A stretch of 64,000 nucleotides of DNA from Aquibacillus rhizosphaerae (lineage in GTDB: Bacteria; Bacillota; Bacilli; Bacillales; Amphibacillaceae), in NCBI RefSeq assembly GCF_030282825.1, contig NZ_JASTZU010000034.1, positions 62,001 through 126,000 on the forward strand, read 5' to 3'. The stretch's first letter is position 1. Each line of letters opens with the position of its first letter. Position numbers and translations under genes: made by a program. Shown here piece after piece: positions 57,206 through 64,000 of this stretch. Under the pieces are notes generated by a model. That model saw only the letters and a program-made list of their open reading frames with translations. It ran no database searches and had not been told where the DNA came from.

Positions 57206-58001
57206 AAAAATTAGAGTGATTGTTGCAGGCCCAAGAGGTAAAATGGGAAGTGAAGCATTACGTATGATTCAAAGAGAAGATGATTTAGAGCTGGTTGCTT
57301 GTCTTGACCATAAATATGATGGTAAAAAAATAAGTGATATAGATGGCTTACCTTCATTTGATGTAACTATCTATGAAGATATTGAACAATGTTTTCAGTC
57401 TGTAAAAGCAGATGTGCTCGTAGACCTAACTACACCAGAATTTGGTTATAAACACACAAAGACAGCATTAGAATATGGTATTCGACCAGTGGTAGGAACA
57501 ACTGGATTTACGAAAGAACAATTGGAGGAACTAACTCAACTGGCTGAAGAAAAAGAATTAGGTACTGTGATAGCGCCAAACTTTGCCGTGGGTGCAGTTT
57601 TGATGATGCAATTTGCTAAATGGGCCGCTAAGTATTTTCCAGATGTAGAAATCATAGAACGTCACCATGACCAAAAGCTTGATGCACCATCAGGTACAGC
57701 AGTAAAAACTGCAGAATTAATTCAAGAAGTAAGAGTAAGTAAAATCCAAGGTCATCCAAATGAAAAAGAAACACTTGCTGGTGCTCGTGGCGCAGACGTG
57801 GATGGTATGAAAATACATAGTGTTAGATTACCAGGATTAATCGCTCATCAAGAAGTAGTTTTTGGAGGATCAGGTCAAAATTTAACAATTAAACATGACA
57901 CGTTCCATCGCGAGTCGTTTATGTCTGGTGTTAAACTTGCTATTGATCATGTAGTTAAAATTGATCTGCTTGTTTATGGATTGGAAAATTTATTAGACTA
58001 A
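57198..58001 (+). CDS. dapB: 4-hydroxy-tetrahydrodipicolinate reductase
   Basis: 267 residues from the ATG at 57198 (gtggaggat site), the same length as in B. subtilis. Nucleotide motif [19 protein letters not shown], and catalytic region [15 protein letters not shown]. Lysine/diaminopimelate path, also supplying dipicolinate for spores. Confidence 0.96.
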   Translation: MNKKIRVIVAGPRGKMGSEALRMIQREDDLELVACLDHKYDGKKISDIDGLPSFDVTIYEDIEQCFQSVKADVLVDLTTPEFGYKHTKTALEYGIRPVVGTTGFTKEQLEELTQLAEEKELGTVIAPNFAVGAVLMMQFAKWAAKYFPDVEIIERHHDQKLDAPSGTAVKTAELIQEVRVSKIQGHPNEKETLAGARGADVDGMKIHSVRLPGLIAHQEVVFGGSGQNLTIKHDTFHRESFMSGVKLAIDHVVKIDLLVYGLENLLD

Positions 58002-58014
58002 GGGGAGATATATA

Positions 58015-58437
58015 ATGAACATTGCTTTAATTGCTCATGATAAAAAGAAAACGGATATTGTCAATTTTTCTATTGCCTATACGTCAATTTTAAAACAGCA
58101 CAATTTATTTGCTACAGGAACAACTGGTTTAAAGATTTCTGAAGCAACGGGACTTGATGTACACCGTTTTAAATCTGGTCCTCTAGGTGGGGACCAGCAA
58201 ATTGGTGCTCGGATTGCTGATAATGAAATGGATATTGTTATTTTCCTAAGAGATCCGTTAACTGCTCAGCCTCATGAACCAGACATTTCGGCCTTGTTGA
58301 GATTATGTGATGTTTATCAGATACCGCTAGCAACAAACTTAGGTGGAGCAGAGGTTTTGATTCGTGCTCTTGAAGATGGGTACCTTAATTGGAGAGATAT
58401 TATTAAAGATAAAAAGCAAGAAGGCAATGAGGAATGA
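58015..58437 (+). CDS. mgsA: methylglyoxal synthase
   Basis: 140 residues. LIAHDKKK (phosphate site), [33 protein letters not shown] and the catalytic aspartate in FLRDPL. Turns dihydroxyacetone phosphate into methylglyoxal. Overlaps the following bshA by four bases; the usual bshB1 is missing between them. Confidence 0.95.
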   Translation: MNIALIAHDKKKTDIVNFSIAYTSILKQHNLFATGTTGLKISEATGLDVHRFKSGPLGGDQQIGARIADNEMDIVIFLRDPLTAQPHEPDISALLRLCDVYQIPLATNLGGAEVLIRALEDGYLNWRDIIKDKKQEGNEE

Positions 58438-59561
58438 AAAAGATAGGTATTACTTGCTATCCAACTGTAGGTGGTTCTGGTGTTATTGCTACTGAACTTG
58501 GTAAGTTGTTAGCTAAAAATGGACATCAGATTCATTTTATAACATCGAGTGTCCCGTTTCGTTTAAACAATGTATATTCTAATATCTATTTTCATGAAGT
58601 AGAAGTAAACCATTATCCTGTTTTTCAATATCCGCCATATGACCTAGCGCTTGCGAATAAAATGGCTGAAGTCATTGATACACATGAATTGGATATTCTT
58701 CATGTTCATTATGCTATGCCACATGCCATATGTGCTATATTGGCAAAAGAAATGGCTGAAAGAGACGTGAAAATCGTTACAACACTTCATGGAACAGACA
58801 TTACTGTTCTTGGCATAGATAAGAGCTTAAAGAAAATGATTAAACACGGGATTGAAAAGTCTGATACAGTAACAGCTGTATCAGGAAGTTTAGTAGCACA
58901 AACTAAAGAGATGTTAGAAATTGAGAAACCAATCGATGTTGTTTATAATTTTGTTGATGAATCAGAGTATTATTACAAAAACAATCCAGATCTCAAGCAA
59001 CAATATCATATTAAAAAACATGAAAAAGTACTCATACATATTTCAAATTTTAGAAAAGTAAAAAGGGTTCAAGATGTTATCCGTGTCTTTGAAAAAGTAA
59101 ACAAACAACTTCCTTCTAAATTATTATTAATAGGAGACGGACCCGAATACTCAGAGATTTTCCAATTAGTGAGAGAATTAGGTTTAGAGAATGAGGTATT
59201 ATTTTTAGGAAAACAAAAAAATATTGCTGAGTTGTTGTCTATTGCCGATTTAAAACTATTGTTATCTGAGAAAGAAAGTTTTGGTCTTGTTCTATTAGAA
59301 GCAATGGCTTGTGGTGTACCATGTATTGCAACCAATGTAGGTGGTATTCCTGAAGTAATTGAAGATAATTACAATGGTTTTATAATAGAAGTAGGTGATA
59401 TTGATAGCATGGCCAGAAAGTCCCTTGAAGTATTAACGAATAAGCAATTGTGGTCAGAGTTTTCAAGCAATGGCCTTAAACATCTTCAGCAAAATTTCAG
59501 TGCTGAGATGATTTTGAATCAATATGAAACTATTTATGATAAAACAATAGCCGGTGATTAA
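58434..59561 (+). CDS. bshA: N-acetyl-alpha-D-glucosaminyl L-malate synthase BshA
   Basis: 375 residues, ATG overlapping the mgsA stop. GT4-family glycosyltransferase: [22 protein letters not shown] at the N-terminus and [30 protein letters not shown] in the C-terminal UDP-sugar site. First step of bacillithiol synthesis. bshB1 is not next to it, so another deacetylase must supply step two. Confidence 0.95.
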   Translation: MKKIGITCYPTVGGSGVIATELGKLLAKNGHQIHFITSSVPFRLNNVYSNIYFHEVEVNHYPVFQYPPYDLALANKMAEVIDTHELDILHVHYAMPHAICAILAKEMAERDVKIVTTLHGTDITVLGIDKSLKKMIKHGIEKSDTVTAVSGSLVAQTKEMLEIEKPIDVVYNFVDESEYYYKNNPDLKQQYHIKKHEKVLIHISNFRKVKRVQDVIRVFEKVNKQLPSKLLLIGDGPEYSEIFQLVRELGLENEVLFLGKQKNIAELLSIADLKLLLSEKESFGLVLLEAMACGVPCIATNVGGIPEVIEDNYNGFIIEVGDIDSMARKSLEVLTNKQLWSEFSSNGLKHLQQNFSAEMILNQYETIYDKTIAGD

Positions 59562-59562
59562 T

Positions 59563-60750
59563 ATGTTAGAAAATGAATTTGAAAATGCGATACAAATAGT
59601 AAAACTTCTCCAACAAAACGGGCATAAAGCCTATGTTGTTGGGGGAGCTGTTCGAGATCAGATTTTAGGTCGTGAGATTGGTGATATTGATATTACTACA
59701 TCAGCTATTCCAACAGATGTTCAATCGATTTTTGATAAAGTTATACCAGTCGGGATTGAACACGGAACGGTAATTGTAAGGTATCACGGTGAATCGTTTG
59801 AAGTAACCACTTTTCGAATCGAAGGAGACTACTCTGATTTTCGTCATCCAGATAAAGTTCATTTTGTAGATCGAATTGAAGAGGATTTATCACGGCGTGA
59901 TTTCACCATCAATGCAATTGCAATGAACGTTGATGGAAAAATCATCGATCCGTTTTTTGGTGTGAAAGATATAAATAATCGCCTAATTCGTACAGTCGGT
60001 AAAGCTGAACAGCGATTTTATGAAGATCCTTTACGTATATTGCGAGCTCTTAGGTTTTCCAGTCAGTTAGGTTTCTCAGTTGAAAAAAATACTAAGATAT
60101 CATTATTAGCAAACATAGAATGGATAAAAAAACTAGCCATTGAGCGTGTGGCAGTGGAAATAGAGAAACTTTTTGCTGGAACAAATATCAAAAAAGCAAT
60201 GCCATTATTGCTTGATTCTAGAATTGATAAATTTCTACCAATTTTTAAAGACAAATCTGATTTGTGGAAGTGTTTTTGCACCCTTTCAACACCTGTTCCA
60301 ACATTAACAGAATTTATCACTTTAGGTCATTTATATGATCGTTCTGTTCCTATAGAAACCTGGGTGAAACAATGGAAATTATCAAAACAAATAAAAAAGG
60401 ATTCGTTCAAGTTGGTTGAATTATTTGATGATTTTGAAGCAAATCATCTAAATAAATGGTTAGTCTATCGTTTGCCAACTTATTTAATTCAAAGTTTTAT
60501 TCATATCGTTTCTGTCCTGTTAAATGAACAGATTAAAGAAGAAACAATCAGAGAAATGCAAGGTACATTGCCGATACAGGAAAGAAAAGAATTGGCCATG
60601 AATGGGCAGGATATCCTTTATTTGAATCCAAATAAGCCAAAAGGTCCTTGGATAAATGATTGTATTCTTCAATTAGAAAAAAATGTTGTAACGGGGGACG
60701 TTGAAAACAATAAAAAAGACATAAGAGAGTGGGTAAAGCAGTGGAAGTAA
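59563..60750 (+). CDS. cca: CCA tRNA nucleotidyltransferase
   Basis: 395 residues from the ATG at 59563, just after the bshA stop, with ccggtgattaat before it (a GTG nine bases earlier is possible). VGGAVRDQILGREIGDIDITT (catalytic DxD), FEVTTFRIEGDYSDFRHPD and RRDFTINAIAMN mark the class II enzyme. Adds or repairs tRNA 3' CCA. Ends inside birA. Confidence 0.95.
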   Translation: MLENEFENAIQIVKLLQQNGHKAYVVGGAVRDQILGREIGDIDITTSAIPTDVQSIFDKVIPVGIEHGTVIVRYHGESFEVTTFRIEGDYSDFRHPDKVHFVDRIEEDLSRRDFTINAIAMNVDGKIIDPFFGVKDINNRLIRTVGKAEQRFYEDPLRILRALRFSSQLGFSVEKNTKISLLANIEWIKKLAIERVAVEIEKLFAGTNIKKAMPLLLDSRIDKFLPIFKDKSDLWKCFCTLSTPVPTLTEFITLGHLYDRSVPIETWVKQWKLSKQIKKDSFKLVELFDDFEANHLNKWLVYRLPTYLIQSFIHIVSVLLNEQIKEETIREMQGTLPIQERKELAMNGQDILYLNPNKPKGPWINDCILQLEKNVVTGDVENNKKDIREWVKQWK

Positions 60751-61718
60751 CTACCCGACAACATTTAATAGCATTGTTAGAAAAAAATATAGAGGATTAT
60801 ATTTCAGGTCAAGATCTATCAACCAAGCTTGAAATATCCCGTACAGCTGTATGGAAACACATGAAAGAGTTGGAAAAGGATGGTTATGTAATTGAGGCTG
60901 TTCCTAGAAAAGGATATAAAATTATCGATTTTCCAACCAAAGTAAGTGCAAATACGCTTCAATGGGGATTACAGACAAACTGGCTAGGTAACCACTTTAT
61001 CCATAGGGAGACGGTTGATTCAACCCAAACGATGGCTTTGCAATTGGCATCCACTGGTGCAGAACACGGAACAGTTGTCATAGCTGATGAGCAAACAGCT
61101 GGTAGAGGAAGAATGCAACGAAACTGGCATTCTCAAAAAGAACAAGGGATATGGATGAGCCTCATTTTAAAGCCACCATTGTTACCAAACCAAGCTCCGC
61201 AAGTTACATTACTTGCCGCAACTGTACTTGCGGATGTCATTAATGATTATCTAAAAATTAGACCAGCAATAAAATGGCCTAATGACATCTTAATTAACGA
61301 CAAAAAGGTTGCAGGGATCTTAACAGAGATGCAAGCAGAACAAGATCAAATACAATATGTTGTATTAGGGATTGGACTAAACGTAAATCAAACGGAAGCA
61401 ATGTTTCCAACAGAAATAAGAGAACTTGCTACATCATTAAAAATGGAATCAAAAAAAGAATTGAATCGAACTGAATTGGTTCAAAAGATTTTAAAAACTT
61501 TTGAGCAATCTTATGAACGATTCGTTAACAATGGTTTTACTGATATTAAGGAGAAATGGGAAAGCTATGGTTATAAATTAGGAGAAAGTGTAGTAATTAC
61601 AACTCCTAAAAAACAGTGGTCTACAGTACTCGAAGGTATTGAATCAGATGGGGCCTTACGGGTTATGAACGAAGATGGAACAAGACAGACGTTATATTCA
61701 GCTGAAATAAAGTGGTAA
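60741..61718 (+). CDS. birA: biotin protein ligase and biotin operon repressor BirA
   Basis: 325 residues from the GTG at 60741, giving the B. subtilis length; an earlier GTG at 60729 is less likely. N-terminal winged-helix domain (about 5-65; SRTAVWKHMKELEKDGY), ligase core with AGRGRMQRNWHS and IKWPNDILIN, and a small C-terminal domain. Attaches biotin to carboxylases and represses biotin genes. Overlaps cca by ten bases. Confidence 0.95.
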   Translation: MEVTTRQHLIALLEKNIEDYISGQDLSTKLEISRTAVWKHMKELEKDGYVIEAVPRKGYKIIDFPTKVSANTLQWGLQTNWLGNHFIHRETVDSTQTMALQLASTGAEHGTVVIADEQTAGRGRMQRNWHSQKEQGIWMSLILKPPLLPNQAPQVTLLAATVLADVINDYLKIRPAIKWPNDILINDKKVAGILTEMQAEQDQIQYVVLGIGLNVNQTEAMFPTEIRELATSLKMESKKELNRTELVQKILKTFEQSYERFVNNGFTDIKEKWESYGYKLGESVVITTPKKQWSTVLEGIESDGALRVMNEDGTRQTLYSAEIKW

Positions 61719-61728
61719 GGGGATTTAA

Positions 61729-62568
61729 ATGATGAAAACGACGTTACAATTACAAACGATGAAGCACGAAAACGAAAAGATTACCATGGTTACTGCTTAT
61801 GATTATCCTTCCGCAAAAGTGGTAGAGGAAGCAGATATTGACACAATTTTAGTTGGTGATTCTTTAGGAATGGTCGTATTGGGATATGATTCAACAATTC
61901 AAGTAACCATGGATGACATGATTCACCATGCAAAAGCAGCAAGAAGAGGTGCACCTAATACGTTTATCGTTGTCGATATGCCATTTATGTCTTATCATGT
62001 TTCTTTAGAAAATTCTTTAAAAAATGCCCAAAGATTGTTTCAGGAAACGGGTGCTAATAGCCTAAAAGTAGAGGGTGCAACAGATGAGATCTTAACGTTT
62101 ACGGAGCGATTAACTAGTGCTGGAATTCCTGTTGTTGCTCACTTAGGTCTTACGCCACAGTCTGTTAATGTATTAGGTGGCTACCGTGTACAGGGAAAAG
62201 ATAAAAAAACGGCGCAGAAACTAGTAGATGATGCATTAGCACTTGAAAAGAATGGGGCGGTTGCGCTTGTACTTGAATGTATTCCGAAAGAATTAGCAAA
62301 AGTTATTACGTCGAAGTTAAACATTCCCACAATCGGAATTGGAGCAGGACTTGATTGTGATGGACAAGTATTAGTTTATCATGATATTTTACAATATGGG
62401 ACTGGTAGACTCCCTAGGTTTGTTAAACCTTATTTTGATACGAATGTAAATTTCACCAATTCCATTCAATCATTCGTAACGGATGTGAAAAACAGGTCAT
62501 TTCCAGACACTGAACACACCTATACGATGAATTCAGATGTTTTAGTGGATTTAAAGCTGGAGGAATAA
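61729..62568 (+). CDS. panB: 3-methyl-2-oxobutanoate hydroxymethyltransferase
   Basis: 279 residues after aagggg. [31 protein letters not shown] and [16 protein letters not shown] with catalytic Glu in LVLECIP. First step from 2-oxoisovalerate to pantoate. Starts panBCD, ten bases after birA. Confidence 0.96.
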   Translation: MMKTTLQLQTMKHENEKITMVTAYDYPSAKVVEEADIDTILVGDSLGMVVLGYDSTIQVTMDDMIHHAKAARRGAPNTFIVVDMPFMSYHVSLENSLKNAQRLFQETGANSLKVEGATDEILTFTERLTSAGIPVVAHLGLTPQSVNVLGGYRVQGKDKKTAQKLVDDALALEKNGAVALVLECIPKELAKVITSKLNIPTIGIGAGLDCDGQVLVYHDILQYGTGRLPRFVKPYFDTNVNFTNSIQSFVTDVKNRSFPDTEHTYTMNSDVLVDLKLEE

Positions 62569-62573
62569 AAAGT

Positions 62574-63443
62574 ATGGACATCATAAGATCCGTAAAAGAT
62601 ATGCAACAGTTAATTATTGATCAAAAACGAAAAGGAAAAAAAATAGGTTTTGTTCCAACGATGGGTTTTTTACATGAAGGGCATGAGAAGTTAATACAAA
62701 ATGCTCGAGAAAATAATGATATAGTTGTCATTAGTATCTTTGTTAATCCATTACAATTTGGACCAAATGAAGATTTTGAACGGTACCCTCGAGATGAAGA
62801 ACATGATAAGTTGATTAGTGAAAACAACCATGTTGATTTTTTGTTTATTCCTACCGTCGAAGCGATGTATCCTTCTGAGTTGGCTATTGCTATGGATTTA
62901 ACTAAGCGAGTAGATGTGCTTTGTGGTCGTACAAGAGAAGGTCACTTCTCAGGGGTAGTCACCGTTCTTGCTAAGCTATTTAACATTGTATTGCCTGACA
63001 ATGTTTATTTTGGAATGAAGGATGCACAGCAAATAGCTGTAGTAGACTCTTTAATAAATGATCTAAATTATCCAATCCAGTTGAATCCAGTTCCTACTGT
63101 AAGAGAAAGCGATGGTCTTGCTAAAAGTAGCCGAAATGTGTACCTGCAAGAACAGGAAAGAAAAGTAGCACCATCTATTTTTCAAGCTTTACAGTTTGGA
63201 CAAAAAATGGTTATTGACGGAGAAAAAAATCCTGTTATCATTGTTAAAGAAGTAGAGAATTTCATTCTACAGCAGACAACTGGTAAAATAGATTATGTAG
63301 AAATATTGAGTTATCCAGAATTAACACCAGTTCAAACGATTAATCAACAAGTCATACTTGCAACTGCAGTACATTTTAAAAATGCAAGGTTAATTGATAA
63401 CATTGTTATTGATCATACTGGGTTAATTTCTAAACGGATATAA
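62574..63443 (+). CDS. panC: pantothenate synthetase
   Basis: 289 residues. FVPTMGFLHEGHEKLIQ with the ATP-binding HxGH-type motif, VSIFVNPLQFGPNEDF, FGMKDAQQ and VRESDGLAKSSRNVYL. Joins pantoate and beta-alanine. Five bases after panB. Confidence 0.96.
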   Translation: MDIIRSVKDMQQLIIDQKRKGKKIGFVPTMGFLHEGHEKLIQNARENNDIVVISIFVNPLQFGPNEDFERYPRDEEHDKLISENNHVDFLFIPTVEAMYPSELAIAMDLTKRVDVLCGRTREGHFSGVVTVLAKLFNIVLPDNVYFGMKDAQQIAVVDSLINDLNYPIQLNPVPTVRESDGLAKSSRNVYLQEQERKVAPSIFQALQFGQKMVIDGEKNPVIIVKEVENFILQQTTGKIDYVEILSYPELTPVQTINQQVILATAVHFKNARLIDNIVIDHTGLISKRI

Positions 63444-63458
63444 TAGGGGGAACTTGTT

Positions 63459-63848
63459 ATGCTACGTACTATGATGAAAGCAAAAATTCATCGTGCACGT
63501 GTAACTGAAGCCAATTTAAATTATGTAGGCAGTATAACTATAGATGAAGAAATTTTGGAGCAAGTAGGTATTCTACCTCACGAAAAAGTGCAAATTGTAA
63601 ATAACAATAATGGTGAACGGTTAGAAACCTATGTAATACCCGGTGAAAAAGGTAGTAAAGTAATTTGTTTAAATGGAGCAGCGGCAAGACTTGTTCAAAA
63701 AGATGATATAGTAATTATTGTTTCTTATGCAATTATTTCAAATGATGAGTTAGCGACATTTAAACCTAAAGTTGCTTTAATGAACGAAAACAATGATATT
63801 GTTGAGTTGATCGATCAAGAACCACCTTTAACAATTTTTGGAGATTAA
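63459..63848 (+). CDS. panD: aspartate 1-decarboxylase precursor
   Basis: 129 residues after ataggggg. The pyruvoyl enzyme self-cleaves between G24 and S25 in NYVGSIT; H11 and the ECTY-like region later fit the family, with [12 protein letters not shown]. Supplies beta-alanine to PanC. A terminator follows; in B. subtilis dinG would be next, but the window ends first. Confidence 0.95.
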   Translation: MLRTMMKAKIHRARVTEANLNYVGSITIDEEILEQVGILPHEKVQIVNNNNGERLETYVIPGEKGSKVICLNGAAARLVQKDDIVIIVSYAIISNDELATFKPKVALMNENNDIVELIDQEPPLTIFGD

Positions 63849-63862
63849 TAATTTGGAGAGAC

Positions 63863-63900
63863 AACTCTTATCAATTATAGTTTTGATAAGAGTTTTTATT
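63863..63900 (+). terminator. intrinsic terminator after panBCD
   Basis: Stem AACTCTTATCAA/TTGATAAGAGTT, eight-base loop, then TTTATTTC. The last 100 bases of the window hold no other feature. Confidence 0.85.
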
Positions 63901-64000
63901 TCTTATATTGTTTTAACGTAATTCATTTTTGAAAGTAACTAAACGAGTCCGATACATGTAGGTATATGGGTTGGATTAGAAGATTAAGAACTCGTAACGT

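Overview
The window is a 64 kb piece of an AT-rich, endospore-forming Bacillaceae chromosome. Gene content and order closely follow the Bacillus subtilis resC-to-panD segment. Sporulation and spore genes (cotJABC, sleB-ypeB, prsW, spoVIF, spoIVA, ypjB), bacillithiol genes (ypdA, bshA) and many Bacillaceae-only families (ypbB, ypiB/reoY, ypiF, ypjA, yphA, yphB) point to an Oceanobacillus/Virgibacillus-like relative rather than Bacillus itself. The genus is inferred from gene order and composition only. I found no tRNA, rRNA, CRISPR array, prophage or transposase.

Layout. 1-6.5 kb: end of resC, the resD-resE two-component system, an inserted cobalamin-riboswitch unit (transcobalamin-like lipoprotein plus ECF S component), then sigX-rsiX with a recognisable autoregulatory promoter. 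7-19 kb: ferredoxin, ypbB-recS-ypbD-ypbE, the cotJABC spore-coat operon on the minus strand, a CBS-ACT protein, a 490-bp interspersed repeat, ypbG, mecB, gudB, ypdA and ansA (minus). 19.9-26.8 kb: prsW, sleB-ypeB, a PilZ protein (ypfA), ypfB, cmk-plsC-ypfD. 27-35 kb: yphA-yphB-small partner, der-gpsA, spoVIF, yphE-yphF, spoIVA. 35.5-40.3 kb: hbs, then hepS-menG-hepT, ndk, cheR. 40.4-50 kb: aroC-aroB-aroH, hisC-tyrA-aroA, an unrecognised amidohydrolase-like protein, ypiA-reoY-ypiF. 50-55 kb: qcrABC (menaquinol:cytochrome c reductase), ypjA, ypjB, a zinc metallopeptidase. 55-64 kb: second repeat copy, a YitT-family gene (minus), then the tightly packed mazG-dapB-mgsA-bshA-cca-birA-panBCD run.

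How the genes work together. ResC/ResD/ResE, the heptaprenyl diphosphate synthase and MenG (menaquinone), and QcrABC form a respiration theme. The aro/tyr block makes chorismate and then prephenate and tyrosine. dapB, mgsA, bshA, cca, birA and panBCD form a mixed housekeeping cluster.

Differences from the B. subtilis order are the most informative part. A B12-regulated uptake module sits between resE and sigX. The trp operon is absent between aroH and hisC, and mtrA(folE)-mtrB(TRAP) is absent between hbs and hepS. bshB1 is missing between mgsA and bshA. A degenerate amidohydrolase-like gene follows aroA. Two non-coding repeat families are present: a 490-bp element with terminal inverted repeats (one full copy, one right-truncated) and a 117-bp palindromic MITE-like element (two full copies, one 73-bp short form), one copy of which occupies the aroH-hisC gap.
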